From Metridium senile (Eukaryota; Cnidaria; Anthozoa; Actiniaria; Metridiidae): 64,000 nt of DNA. Position 1 is the first letter of the stretch, and the number at the start of each line of letters is the position of its first letter. Shown here in pieces: positions 1-12,120 of this stretch. The stretch is taken from contig OX459100.1 of the NCBI GenBank assembly GCA_949775045.1, positions 6,423,462 through 6,487,461 on the forward strand. Direction: 5' to 3'. A model generated the notes under the pieces. The model had not been told where the DNA came from, searched no databases, and saw only the letters and a program-made list of their open reading frames with translations. A program made the position numbers and the translations under genes.

Positions 1-76
1 GACCTTTCGGAGCCATCACGCTCCATTATCAGATAATACTAATTACAAAATGCAGAAAGTTCGCTTATAAACTAAT

Positions 77-433
77 TTATGTAAATAATTTAGCCTTGAT
101 GGAATCGGACTGTACATTCAGGACAGATTTTAATTCCCTGATGTACAGCATCTCGTGCAGAAGGCAGTCAAATTTGCTAGAACATTTCTTAAGAACAATA
201 AAGTTATTAATTAAGTTGTCAGGAGCAGTACTATTGTGTTCTTTAAGATAGTGTTTATAAATAGATGAAGATGTTTGCTTGTGCTGTTCAACGCGTACAT
301 GAAGGTGTCCATTTGTGAAACCTACATAACCTGCATCGCACAGGTCACATTTAAAAGAATAGACGACACGTTGTTGATTCACAATAGTAGGTTTCAACTC
401 CCGTGTTTTGAGATCTTCTTCAAGCTTCTTCAA
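77..433 (-). pseudogene. Penelope-like retroelement fragment, C-terminal GIY-YIG endonuclease region
   Basis: An open 118-codon segment encodes the C-terminal part of a Penelope-like element polyprotein. Visible motifs are a CxxC pair (FKCDLCDAGYVGF), a GYVG core matching the second half of GIY-YIG, a following LHVRVEQHK segment and a KHYLKEHN histidine stretch, as in the endonuclease domain of this retroelement class. The reverse transcriptase that should lie upstream (higher coordinates on this strand) is absent beyond about position 435, so this is a 5'-truncated copy and not a working element. Its 3' untranslated part runs off the left edge of the window. A second, shorter copy of the same 3' region lies at 35470-35675. 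Confidence 0.75.
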
Positions 434-1234
434 AATTTATTTCTTTACTAAGTCTCATTTTTACGTCATTATGTGTTTCAAAATCATTACTTATAAGATT
501 ATTATTAAATTATTAAGTAATGCGATTTCCGTGTGATTCCCGTGCGATATCCGTGTAAATAACGTGAAACATGAGCGTTAATTTTGGTGAATTATAAATG
601 ATTAATAGGAAGCAAATATTGAAGACTAGACATGCTTTTTTGCCATCAAACACCGTAAAAATTAGCAATAAGGAAAATGATCATTCAAATCCGTGAGATA
701 CACTTAATGCGTAATAACCTATAGATCAATCTTAACGTGGAATTTTGTGTTCATGCAAACATCGTGGAAATGTAACAGCAGTAGAAACGATGATACGTGC
801 CCGCAACGTACCGTGAGACAAATGTTAAACATGGAATTTTGTGTTTAAACATCCGGAAAGATTAACAGCAGTGTAAACGATACGTGCCCGTGCGATTACC
901 ATGCAATAAATGCGTGATATCCGTAGAATTATGTGTTAAAACATCGTGGACATTTAACAGCAGTAGGAACTATGATTCGTGACTGTGCGACTTCCATGCA
1001 AGAAATGCGTAATAGCTATGACTTTGTATAGGAAAGGATACATACTTTATTTAACCACGGTAAATTACATCAGTCCATAGCTTATTAAAAAATATATAAT
1101 TTGTATACTATTTACAACTACTAAATATTAGCTTTATTACTGTTTTACATGTTGGCCGTTTTAAATGTTAAAGGGGGAAACGTTTGTTCACAAACAGTCG
1201 AAAAATTCAACAGCAAGAAACAAGGACAATTAGG
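434..1234. other. Noncoding stretch with diverged ~90-110-bp repeats
   Basis: No coding signal seen. From about 735 to 1020 a motif containing AATTTTGTGTT, then CATCGTGGAAATGTAACAGCAG, here given in two parts (CATCGTGGAAATG and TAACAGCAG), recurs about three times with drift, so this is an old tandem repeat. Confidence 0.4.
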
Positions 1235-1244
1235 TAAATGACAT

Positions 1245-1312
1245 AAAAATTCATTATAAAAAGTCATTATAAAAAGTTATTATAAAAAGTCATTATAAAA
1301 AGTCACGATAAA
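1245..1312. repeat. Short tandem repeat, TCATTATAAAAAG unit
   Basis: A unit of about 14-15 bp (TCATTATAAAAAG with small variants) repeats four to five times in a row. Confidence 0.7.
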
Positions 1313-1474
1313 GAGTTGTGTGGGTGCTGTAATGCGCAACAGATCATCATAATTATATTTTTCTGCGATTATTATATAATGGTATTCATGCGATATATAG
1401 GTGATAACCTGAACGTTATGGCAGAGATAAGAACTAGTAAAACCTGCTGAGATATTACGTTAGTTAGATCATTG

Positions 1475-1912
1475 TTAGTTAGATAAAACTAACCGTCGTC
1501 ACATATCCAGTCAAGATAACGGTAAATCGTCCCTTGCATGGGTATCATAAATATACATGCACTAAGATGCGCATCCCCTAGCGTTCAAATACACTCCTTA
1601 TTATCATTAGTTTACATCTGGTAAAACTAGCCTTCGTCACATATCCAGGCAAGATAAAGCTTATTGTCCAATGCATGGGTTTCATAAAAATACATGCACT
1701 AAGATGATATGCGCATCCCCTAGCGTTCAAATACACTCCTTATTATCATTAGTTTACATCTGGTAAAACTAGCCTTCTTCACATATCAAGGCAAGATAAA
1801 GCTAATCGTCCCTTGCATGGGTATCATAAATATATACATGCACTAAGATACGCATCCCCTAGCGTTCAAATACACTCCTTATTATCATTAGTTTACATCT
1901 GGTAAAACAGTT
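1475..1912. repeat. Tandem repeat, three copies of ~140 bp
   Basis: Three head-to-tail copies with the landmarks ATAAAACTA/GTAAAACTAGCC, CATGGGTATCATAAATA and GCGCATCCCCTAGCG. Landmarks start near 1483, 1621, 1763 and 1902, giving a period of 138-142 bp. Noncoding. The following 1913-2500 shows nothing recognisable. Confidence 0.75.
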
Positions 1913-2639
1913 GATGAGTTAAAAAGACCCATGGCCAGCATGCACCGCGCGAAAGACTGAATTTGGTGGACCATGACAATCGCACATTCAGTTAACGATT
2001 TGAGTGGGTATTTACACTCTTACTAAATCGTTTAGCGTTTTGTTTATAAAACAGTTAACACCCACGTGTAAGAACCTATATCTTTTTTCAAGACTTGGAC
2101 AACCTTTTTAAAAAGATAATTCCTTTCCGTCTTAGAATGCACTTTCGCATTTGACAACATTTTTGAAATATGTTGGTATATACCCACAATTCCTTTTGGA
2201 TTTAAAATCGCCTTGTACATCATTTGTGAAAAGTGTACACACATAATATTCATAATTGATTCCGAACTTCGAATTACTTATCGTGTTAGACAAACCTTTT
2301 TTACAATTGGCGACTACAGTTTAAATTGAGATAACAATTGTTGATTAACGCTTGATTATGGTTATTTCCTTCACTGGGATTCGTGAACAAAAGATCGGAT
2401 TACATTTTTCTATTTCCAACCTTCCATTCTCTAACGAGAACAGGATGCGATGACACCGTCGAATCAACACCGGCGCAAATGATTGGCTAGCCTAATGAAT
2501 ATAAATTCAAAGAAATTGATAGGTCGTTCATGGTAAACAGAATAGAAACAGGAAAAGTAATCAACGTAAATAAAAAAGCAAACGTCTGTCAGTTACGTGT
2601 TAGAAATCTGAATCATGATCACTAGAAGGTGATTCAAAA

Positions 2640-4660
2640 GAAACAGCTTAAACAGGAGAGCTGAAATAGAAGAAACGGAGAACGTCTAAGAAGTCAAAAG
2701 TCTGAAAAATTGACGAATTATTGAAAAGAAACAACTTGAACTAGGAACAACTTGAGACGATAAAACTGAGCTCATTCGGTGCATGAACAGGAAAACACAC
2801 AACGCCAGTGTCAAGTCAAACCAAAAGGTAATTAAATAAGAACAATTTAAAGGTGAAAACTGAATAGGTAGGGAAGCAAAAGACGACATCAGTACCAAGC
2901 TATGAAACTGAAAAAAACTGAATAATTAAGTAAATTCAAGTCAACTGAATATTTTGTGAAAAAGTAACAATGAAACAATTGAATGACAATTGAAAAAATA
3001 AGAATTTGGACGCGGGGAAACTGAATAGGTAGGGAAGCAAATGACGACATCAGTACCAAGCTATGAAACTGAAAAAACTGAATAATTATTAAGTAAATTC
3101 AAGTCAACTGAATATCTTGTGGAAAAGTAAACATGAAACAATTGAATGACAATTGAAAAAAAAATAACAATTTGGACGCGGGAAAACTGAATAATTTGCG
3201 ATAAAATACACAGCATTAGCATCTAATTGAAAATAGGAAAAATTGAATAGCAACCGAATAAAACATCTGAAAAAATAGGTTTCAATATTAATATTTCAGT
3301 CAAAACTGATTAAAAATACACAGCATTAGTATCGAATTGAGAATAGGAAAAAATGAATAGCAACTGAAAAAATACGAACTTGGATGGGAATTGTGCATTG
3401 TTGATTGAAAAAGACAACCGGATCATGCAGTACGGATCGTGTTAATCATCTGACAAACTTAGTAAGTAAGTGAGCTTCGAATGAGAACAAAAAACTCAGT
3501 TGGCGTATTGCTGGGGAAGAAGAATGCAACATCAGTGTCAATTTAAAACATCTGAAAAAAATAGGTTTCAATATTAATATTTTAAATAATAAAATATTTT
3601 AAAGTCAAAACTGAGTAAAAAAAGGAGAAAAACTCAGTTGGCGTATTGCTGGTGAAGGTGAAGAAACACACATCACCAGTGTCAATTTAAAACATCTGAA
3701 AAAATAGGTTTCAATATTGATATTTTAAATAATAAAATATTTTAAAGTCAAAACTGAGTAAAAAAGGACAAAAAAACTCAGTTGGCGTATTGCTGGGGGA
3801 AAAGCATACATCATCATGAGGGTCAATTTAAAACATCTGAAAAAAATAGGTTTCAATATTAATATTTTAGATAATGGAATATCTTAGTCAAAACTGAGTC
3901 AAAAATTTTGAAAACGGAATAACTAAAAGTTGATTCCAAAAAAGCAGCTACAACAGGATAGCTGAATTACTCTTGCAGAAACAGCCGACGTTTATAGATC
4001 AAGTCAAAATACTAGAAAATTGAATAATAATAATAATAATAATAATAAATCTTTTTTGAATAATAGTTGAAAAGAACTAGGAAAACTACATGTGGAATTA
4101 ATATTCATGTTTTAATTAATAAAATATTTTAAAGTCAAAGCAGAGTGAAAAAAGGAGAAAACTGAATAACTATAAGATAATCCAAAAAAAAGTAGAGAAA
4201 CAGAAATATAAATGGAAACTAGCGAGTAAACTAGTATAGGCTGCGTCGGTGTTTGATATCAACGATAGGTAATATAATGAAATTTGTAACACCGTTAAAA
4301 AATGTTGACGTACTTAACTTTACTGACGTTTCGAGCTTTAGCCCTTCGTCGGAGTAAAGAAACAGTCGACGTCTTAAGATCAAGTCAAGAGTCTATAAAT
4401 TAAATAATTGTTGAAAAGAACTAGGAAAAACGGTGGAATTAACTATGAAACTGGAATTTATTCGGTGATCAGAGAAACAGACAGCGTCAGAGTCAAGTTT
4501 AGATTAGATTAGTCTGAAAACGCCGAAAGGTAATTGAAAAATAACAATTTGAACTGAAAATTGAATAATTTGGGAAGAAATTAACAACACCAGTATAATT
4601 AAGAATCTGAAAAAAACTGAATAGCAATTGAAAAAAGACGGGAAAACTGATTTGTGAAGG
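2640..4660. repeat. A-rich imperfect tandem repeats
   Basis: The region is built from drifting copies of purine-rich motifs such as CTGAAAAAACTGAATAATT and AAAACATCTGAAAAAATAGG. Clear subarrays include two copies of a ~130-bp unit near 2860-3190 and three copies of a ~140-145-bp unit whose landmark AACTCAGTTGGCGTATTGC occurs near 3491, 3630 and 3776. A (AAT)n run lies at 4027-4048. No gene was seen; short ORFs here are low-complexity. Confidence 0.65.
4214..4359 (-). repeat. Dispersed repeat with hammerhead-like core, copy 1
   Basis: A ~145-bp member of a family also found near 13.42, 15.55-15.87, 20.60 and 28.35 kb. One end reads ACTAGCGAGTAAACTAG and the other holds the complement of GACGAAGGGCTAAAGCTCG. 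Read on the - strand, 4317-4359 folds with a 7-bp outer stem (CUUUACU/AGUAAAG), a 4-bp inner stem (GGGC/GCUC) and a GAAACGUC segment: the layout of a minimal hammerhead ribozyme. Hammerheads of this type are known in Penelope-like elements; activity here is inferred only. Confidence 0.55.
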
Positions 4661-4693
4661 GAAAGACACCACAGTACTGCTCTAGTTAACCAT

Positions 4694-5145
4694 CAGGGAC
4701 CAGTTGTACGAAGCCTGGATAAAGTTTTCCACTGGATAAGAGTTATCCAGTGTATAGAATTTGTATAGGTTTTATCCGCTGGATAGGGATTTATCCGGTG
4801 GATAGCGCTATAGAGTACCGAAGTGTGACGTCACACTTTGGCTTTTCCTATTCAAATAATTTTCATCATAGAATGCTAGTCAAAAAATAGGCTGCCCGAA
4901 AATTTGGGATCATTTGGGATCATTTGATATTTTTGTTGGAACCAGGGCAAAAATAAGAGAAAATTTTACATTCAAAAAATCATATCTCAGCCGTTTCACA
5001 CTCAAATGATCCCAAATGTTTGGGCAGCCTATATTTTGACTAGCATTCTATGATGAAAGTAGTCTGAATACGAAAAGATAAAAACAAAAAAATTGTGACG
5101 TCATCACTTCGGTACTCTATTAAGGCTTCGTACAACCGGCCCCTG
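4694..5145. mobile_element. Foldback transposon with CAGGG ends, hAT-like
   Basis: The outer ends are inverted repeats: CAGGGACCAGTTGTACGAAG on the left and the complement of CAGGGGCCGGTTGTACGAAG on the right. CAGGG termini are typical of hAT-type elements. A second, nested inverted pair (CATCATAGAATGCTAGTCAA and its complement) lies inside, so the element would fold into a long hairpin. No transposase is encoded. A convincing 8-bp target duplication was not seen. Confidence 0.65.
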
Positions 5146-5603
5146 AAAACTGAATAGCTAGTAAGTGAAAACAAAAAGCTCAGATGACCAACTTATGAAG
5201 AAACGCACACCATCAGTGTCAATTTAAAAAATCTGACACAAAATGGATTATATATAATGGGGTATATAATGCGCAGTCGATCCTATACTAGCATGTTAGA
5301 CTGCGCAATATTAAGTAATAAATATCATTATTATAAGATTTGCCTTCATACTGACGTTTCAACCATTAATCATCCTTTGACAGAGTAAAAGAAGTTGACG
5401 TTTACGTAGCTGTGAAACAACAGACAGTCAACTGTGTTAGCAAATAAGAAGTGTAATGACAAGTTTTGATTGTTTTTTTTTTAAGTAGTGTTGGACATTC
5501 AGAAAAAGTAAACGAAAGCAAAGCAAATAGAGTTTACAAAAGGTAAACCAGCTTTGTAGATCCTGGACTTACTACATCAAGTTGCCTGATTTCTAAATCT
5601 CGT

Positions 5604-5705
5604 ATCAGAAATACCGTATGCAATCTTGGAAACAATGCCATTACCATATATGGTATTGTAGGTCAGAAGTAATAAGAGACTTTGATTAGCGCGCGAGATT
5701 TTTGA
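5604..5705. repeat. Dispersed ~100-bp repeat, copy 1 (inverted copy at 21128-21230)
   Basis: The segment with ATACCGTATGCAATCTTGGA, CCATATATGGTATTGTAGGT and TAATAAGAGACTTTGATTAG recurs in reverse complement at 21128-21230 with small differences. Noncoding; class unknown. Confidence 0.6.
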
Positions 5706-6020
5706 CACCCCATTTTGGGTTGGGGTGTACCACCGGCTCCTAAAATCCCTGACCCTATCCCATACCTAGAATTTTAATTTGATTTCACATACCCTACCCC
5801 AGACTAAACCTAAGAATTGTGCAGGCAGCAAACGTAGCCTAGCAGGCTAAAACAACTACAACATAACCCTATCCCAGACAAAATGTCAAAAAGATACCCT
5901 ATCGATCCCACACAAAAACCTTACCCTACCCCAGACAAATTTTAAAAAAAATGATGCCCTGGCCTACCTCAGACCTAAAAGCCGAAAAACCATACCCTAT
6001 CGGGCGGCACATACCCGTAT
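5706..6020. repeat. Diverged repeat of TACCCTATCCCAGAC motif
   Basis: Variants of TACCCTA(T/C)CCCAGAC recur at least six times at irregular spacing between about 5745 and 6000. This looks like an eroded tandem repeat. The following 6021-6930 has no recognisable feature. Confidence 0.5.
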
Positions 6021-6934
6021 AGCAAATATAGTGGAGTACCCCCCTGGAGTTCAGGCTGTTTAGACAGTAGCAGATAAGTTCAGAAAGGAAAAGGACGAGA
6101 AAAATGACATTCTCAACAAATTCGCAGCCATAAGCTGAATTTGAGGTAGACCTCAGAATAAGGATATGCGAAAAGTTAACTTCCAGAAAGGAGAAGACAA
6201 AATGAGCAATTTTATCAGATTTGCAGCCATACGAGTCTGTCAGAACTTCTTGAAGCATGTTGGGAGTAAAGTAAATATAGCAAGTGGTAAGGAATAAATA
6301 TAATCGACTTGGACAGGCCAGCAAATATAAACATAATGATTCTTAATTTACTTAACTGACTGAAAACGAAAAAGCAATACACGTATTTTTACTTTCAATG
6401 TTAATTCAATGGACTAGCATCCTGTATTTGTTTAATCATACATTCATGAGATGAGATTAAAAAAGTACCGGTCATTTGGTGAAATAAGCAACAAGATCTC
6501 ACTGTTTACATAGCTAGCTAACAATTTTGAAGCCATACACAACTTGTCTTCATTCTGCATTGACATATTTGTATACTCCTGAAGTATAAGTTACAAAGTT
6601 TACTTTCCAAGTCGTGAATTAATAAGAAACGTTATTCCCAATTCTGTATTAGTGTCTTTGTATATAATCATGAGTTCAGAAACAGAAAATAACTCTTCAT
6701 GAATTAACTACCGAAAGGTTTGTTCATTTCGATAAAAAAACTCAAAGGAAAAATCCTTCTCCTGTATTGACTTATTTGTAGTTGTCTATTTATATTACCA
6801 CCGTGAAATAGCATACTGAGTATTGTTATGAATTTTGCAACAAAGAGAGGGGAGGAAACATATCATATTTGCATTAATGTATTTGTCTATTCATTAGACA
6901 TCAAAGGATTATCGATGCCAGTGTATTTGCAAAG

Positions 6935-7830
6935 TTTCTCAGTTCCAGTTGTTTTCACAGAAAATCCTGAGTTCATTTACTTGTGAAATCAGAAGCAACA
7001 TTGGAAACTTGGTGAATTTGATGTATTTGTGTATTCATAAGAGCCGATAAATAGCAAAGGACTCTTACGGTGCGAATCATTAAACCGTGGACACCCAGAA
7101 ATATTTTAGAAATCGTTGAACAACTTACAAACAATATATCACCACAATAAGTTTGACTGATGTGTAGTATGATAAACTTTTTGTAGTTAGAGTTGTTTGT
7201 GAGTTTTTAACGAACAATAAACGATTTCTAAAATATTTCTGGATGCCCACGGTTTAGTGATTCGCACTGTAATGATTGATTTAGTTACGGAAAAGTTTGA
7301 TTTCCAGTTGTGAATTCACAGAAAACGTTCATCCACCATCGTGAATTCATTTACTTGTGAAATCAGAAGCAACATTGGAAACTTGGTGCATTTGATGTAT
7401 TTGTGTATTCATAAGAGCAGAAATAGCAAAGTACTCTTACAAATGTAAATTATAATTTAGTTACGGTAAAGTTTGCTTTCCAGCTGTGAAAGAAAGCGTT
7501 CATCCACTATCCTAAATTCATTTACTTGTGAAATCAGAAGCAACATTAGAAACTTGATGCATTTGATGTATTTGTGTATTTATAAGAGCAGAAATAGCAA
7601 AGGACTCTTACAAATGTAAATTATAATTTAGTTACGGCAAAGTTTGCTTTCCAGTTGTGAAAGAAAGCGTTCATCCACTAACCTAAATTCATTTACTTGG
7701 TGGATTTGATCAGTGTATTTACAAGAACAGGAATAGCAAAGGACTTAGTTATAATTTAGTTACGGCAAAGTTTGTTTTCCAGTTGTAAACGGAGAAAACG
7801 TTTTCACTGTTCTGCATTTATTTAATTGTG
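6935..7830. repeat. Tandem repeat, ~4 copies of ~165 bp
   Basis: Landmarks ACTTGTGAAATCAGAAGCAA, TTTGATGTATTTGTGTATT and TAATTTAGTTACGG recur in order about four times. The first copy is split by the MITE at 7068-7269. Later copies are shorter and diverged. 7831-8590 shows nothing further. Confidence 0.7.
7068..7269. mobile_element. MITE, TA-flanked, ~202 bp
   Basis: Ends CGGTGCGAATCATTAAACCG and the complement of CAGTGCGAATCACTAAACCG form long inverted repeats that continue through GAAATATTTTAGAAATCGTT. TA lies directly outside both ends, as in Tc1/mariner-type insertion. It sits inside a copy of the local tandem repeat. No coding capacity. Confidence 0.8.
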
Positions 7831-8597
7831 AAATCAGAAGCAACACTGGACCCTGTTGAATTTGGCAAAGTTCTAGCCCCAGTGCAGAATCTAAAGAAAA
7901 TGGTTATCAGCATTTTGTATTGTTTTATTTCAGTGCATTAGCTGAAACCAGCAACAGCATCTTGGTAAATTGAACAAGGATTTACTTCAGTTCAGTACTC
8001 AGAGAAACAGTTATCAACATTCAGCATTGGTGTATTGGTATATTCATGAAACAAAATCTGTAAAAGAAACTGATGATTTTATAGGTTGTCATCTACGTGC
8101 TAAGATTGTCGAACATTACTGTGGAGTTCCTCAAGGCACCTATTGAGGTAAGTGAATAAAAGTCTGGAATTGTATATAATGAATCGTTTTTCAATAAAAA
8201 AAACATGTTTTGCTTTTACACAAAGACTCTTTTTAAGAAATGGAAAGTAATAAGTTAAAAAACTAGAGAAACGGCTTTCCAAATTGGACAACTAATGGAT
8301 TTTCCTTTGTAAAAATCAATATTTAGAAACATTATCAATATTACTTTTATAAACATCATTTTCATTCTAAGTGTTGTATTATCCGCTGAGGTATAAAATG
8401 TTTTAATCCCTATTGTCAATCTCATCAATTTTGCTTTGAATAAAAATGTAAAGAATATTCATCGTGGATATGAGATAAGTATAGAATGGTATTTGTTTGT
8501 CTCATGAATGTTGAAGGGTTTCGACCACGACGATTTGACTGCTACTTCTAGCTTTCATTAGACTATGGCGGGCAGACTGTCTTAGGCCTAGTTTATA

Positions 8598-8853
8598 CAC
8601 CTATTTCAATTAACGTTGTCCATCTGGAATGGTTGATCTGAGACCGATAGGAATTGTGGGAGCTCGTTAAACTGCAAATACACTATTATAATCACACTTG
8701 AATATAAATGTTTACTTCTGAAATACTGTTATCCATAATTCAGCACCATTCAAGTGTGATTAAAACAATGTATTTGGAATTTAATGAGCTCCCACAATTC
8801 CTATCGGTCTCAGATCAACCATTCCAGATGGACAACGTTAATTGAAATAGGTA
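8598..8853. mobile_element. MITE family A, copy 1 (second copy at 27137-27392)
   Basis: Terminal inverted repeats begin CACCTATTTCAATTAACG and extend about 70 bp through GACCGATAGGAATTGTGG. TA flanks both ends. The 256-bp element is nearly identical to the one at 27137-27392, except that its interior is in the opposite orientation. No ORF. 8854-9420 holds no recognisable feature. Confidence 0.85.
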
Positions 8854-9424
8854 TACTTCGAATCTCACATGCGCCGAATGCAATTACATCAAAGAAGGCC
8901 GCCTAGTTATCTATTGTTTGAATTGTATTAAGCACAAGAATGAGCACAACTGAAGGTGTTGTGGTCCTCTTCGCTGTCGAAGGACGAATAATAATTAAGC
9001 ATAAGTGAGATTCAACGTATAAACTAGGCCTTATATACCTGTCGTAGATAAATATATTATATTTTTGTCTCACGAATGTCGAAGGCTTGGACCTGTCTTA
9101 GTTTTCTGTCTTATATACCTGACGTCGGATTCCTTTGGAAATCTAATTTCCTTCTTTTTAGCATAAATTTCATATTTACAAGGTATAATATATTATATGT
9201 TATTTATATTTAAGATCAAATTCTTTGCGTTATCAATATTCCCAGAAAATTCTACAGTGACGACAAATCGTAAAATTTATAATTACTTCTCGACGCAATT
9301 ACTCACAATTATGAGAGTTAAAAAAGATTTTCTTAGAAACACCGACGTAGTCCATTGACTAGCAGTTTGAAAAGCCAACAGAAAACCTAATTTTTTTATC
9401 GCTTCTCATCTCGGCGCAAATTAC

Positions 9425-9825
9425 TCAGTAAAGAATATATACTTTCTGGTTGTTTGCTTTAATAAAAATAATAAACTATTTCCCATTCCGGTTTAAACTT
9501 AATCTAAAACTTAGACAAATAAATCATTTATAAAGAATATCTATTTCTGGTTATTTACTTTAATAAAAATAATAAACTATTTCCCATTCCGGTTTAAACT
9601 TAATCTAAAACTTAGACAAATAAATAAAAAGAATATCTATTTCTGGTTATTTACTTTAATAAGAATAATAAACTATTTTCCATTCCGGTTTAAACTTAAT
9701 CTAAAACTTAGACAAATAAATCATTTATAAAGAATATCTATTTCTGGTTATTTACTTTAATAAGAATAATAAACTATTTTCCATTGCGGTTTAAACTTAA
9801 TCTAAAACTTAGACAAATACATTAT
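9425..9825. repeat. Tandem repeat, four copies of ~95-100 bp
   Basis: A unit with AATAAACTATTTCCCATTCC, GGTTTAAACTTAATCTAAAA and CTTAGACAAATAAATC repeats four times with few differences. Noncoding. Confidence 0.8.
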
Positions 9826-10025
9826 CACAGAAATCAACATAAACCCTAAATTTCTTTATTGCTTCTAGACGCAAATTACTCATAAAATATATCTGCTGGG
9901 TATTTGCTTAATTAAGATATAGATAAACTATTTGTCTAGTCAAGTTTACACTTAATATATAACTTTTTGGGCAACTTATTTCAGCAATATTGTTTCCAGA
10001 AAAGTAAATACACTGGCAACTTTTA

Positions 10026-10110
10026 TGAATTATAATAATAATAATAGTAATAGTAATAGTAATATTAATAATAGTAATAATAATAATAATAGTAATAATA
10101 ATAATGATGA
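10026..10110. repeat. (TAA)n/(TAG)n microsatellite
   Basis: Runs of TAATAATAA mixed with TAGTAA. The isoleucine/threonine-rich translation on the - strand is low-complexity and not a gene. Confidence 0.85.
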
Positions 10111-10413
10111 CAGGGTTCGTGCTGATGTCAGTAAACAAAATCTAAGGAGTTTTCAAGGAGTTTTCAAGGACTAAAAAGTAATTTTTAAGCACTTTTTGCG
10201 ACAACTTTAATATATAAATGATATTCCTGTCATTGTTAACGTCGCACAGAATGAACAAATTGTATCAAAATTTACTGTACTTTAGCTAGAATTAAGGAGT
10301 TTTTAAGGAGTTTTTGCTGATTTTCTAAAATTCAAGGGCTTTTCAAGTGCCCTTAAAAACGTAAATCAAATCTAAGGAGTTTTCAAGGAGTTTAAGGAGT
10401 AGCACGAACCCTG
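10111..10413. mobile_element. Foldback element with CAGGGTTCGTGC ends, hAT-like
   Basis: CAGGGTTCGTGCT at the left is mirrored by AGCACGAACCCTG at the right. Inside, TCTAAGGAGTTTTCAAGGAG occurs directly near both ends. The CAGGG terminus suggests a non-autonomous hAT-type element. It is inserted in a trinucleotide run, so the 8-bp target duplication cannot be told from the repeat. Confidence 0.65.
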
Positions 10414-10771
10414 TGATGATGATGATGATAATAATTATAATTATAATAAATATCTATATAGTACCTATCTAGTTCTGTTCTGGGCGCTTTACATACAACA
10501 AACAAATCGAGGCAGACTAAGAGCTTATTAATTCTCTAAATTAAACAGACTTTCAATTTCTTCATTGTACAGCAAAAAGAAGAGATAAGACCAGTTGTAT
10601 TTCTATTGTTTTCTGAAAGAGATGTTTGCATTCCTTGTTTTACTGCTGTATTTTATACAAAAGAAAACATCATAACATGCTATATCGATGCTAAGGCTGA
10701 GCAATGACAAACTCGCAACTGGAGTATTTACACAACGTGCAAGGAATACTACAGTAATAACAAAAGGCGCA

Positions 10772-11042
10772 TTTGAGTCTTTTAAAAAGGGCGTGGCTGG
10801 ACGAATTTTACCCCCTAAGAGATACCACATTAATTAATAATATTAATATACGTATCAGAAGCGAATATCAATTAGCTCTTCTCTTCTTTTTCGACACCCT
10901 AAGAGATACCAGAAATGCTAATTTTCAAAAATTCTCATTTGACACCCTAAAAGATACCAAATCGCTGATTTTTACCCCTACGAGATACGACGAGCATCCC
11001 CGGTACTTTTCCCCCGGAGTCCCCCCCCCCCCCCCGGGCTGC
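10772..11042. repeat. Repeat family B (CCCTAAGAGATACC), copy 1
   Basis: Several direct copies of CCCTAAGAGATACCA are followed by GACGAGCATCCCCGGTACTT and a C homopolymer. An inverted, partly rearranged relative lies at 13670-14030. Class unknown; the ORFs over it are repeat-encoded and not supported as genes. Confidence 0.6.
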
Positions 11043-11579
11043 TAGATAACATGAAACTAGTCTATTGTGTTTATATCTTCAAAAATAGCGAGAAACTGAT
11101 TCGATTTGTTGAAAACATCTATAATACAGCAAACTCTTTAAAAAAATATTAGTTGTAATCTGTTTTTTTTTTTACCTTTTATGAGCAACATTTTGGCCGT
11201 TTTGGGGTAAAAAAAAAACACAACAAAATCACGCACTATATACGTTATCCTATAGCAGACTCAGTGAAGCTTCTTCAAGTTGAACATGGAAAAACCAACA
11301 TGGCTTCACAAAGTATAATAGTTTTGATAGCTGTCAAGCGATACTGGGCTTCCTGTGGTAACTATTCTATTTTTGACCCAGTCTCACAGGCCTTTGACAG
11401 TGGGAATCCATTTAACTATTATTATTATCATCATCATCTGTCATCATTATCAGTCACCGTCATCATCATTTTCATCATCATCATCATTCTCTATTCTCTG
11501 ATCTATATTCTCTTTTTTATATTAAAATTCTTATATTGTATATTATACGATTTTTAGAAATGACATGTCTTTTTTATGA

Positions 11580-11845
11580 AGGGACTGGTCATTATTTACA
11601 GGGAGGGGGGGGGGGGGGAGGGGCTGGTGGAAATGAGAAATGTTATGCTCATTTTTTGTTTGGTCCCCCCTTTATAGAGAACTCCAAATTTAGTCCCCCC
11701 CCCCAATAACTAAGACTTCCAGAATAATAAATGGAGCGAAATGTTACATACTCTATCAAGTATTTATGAAAATTATGCAAAAATGTTTGCCCCCCCCCCC
11801 CTTATTTCCACCAGCCCCCCTCCCTGTGAATAATGATCGGTCCCT
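11580..11845. mobile_element. MITE/foldback with poly-G arms
   Basis: AGGGACTGGTCATTATTTAC plus a G-run and GGGGCTGGTGGAAAT at the left is matched by the reverse complement (TTATTTCCACCAGCCCCCC ... GATCGGTCCCT) at the right. About 266 bp, no ORF. The homopolymers may vary in length between individuals. Confidence 0.7.
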
Positions 11846-12030
11846 AATACTATTATTGAACTTATTCAATATATTTGATTTTCTTCTTTAGAAAGCCCAG
11901 TGTAAGATTAGTTATGCTAAACTGGCGTAAATACTTGTTTAAATGCCTTCTTTAAATAAAGTTCATCAAGCAATCAGCATCATAATCATCTTAGTCATCA
12001 TCACTGTTCTATTACTTAGTATGTCAAAAA

Positions 12031-12120
12031 GCATCGATCAAGTGTTCTATTTCATATGTTACAACGCATCGATCAAGTGTTCTATTTCATATGTTACAAC
12101 GCATCGATCAAGTGTTTTCT
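12031..12120. repeat. 36-bp tandem repeat, ~2.5 copies
   Basis: GCATCGATCAAGTGTTCTAT followed by TTCATATGTTACAAC repeats in tandem. 12121-12940 has no recognisable feature apart from short AT-rich microsatellite. Confidence 0.75.
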
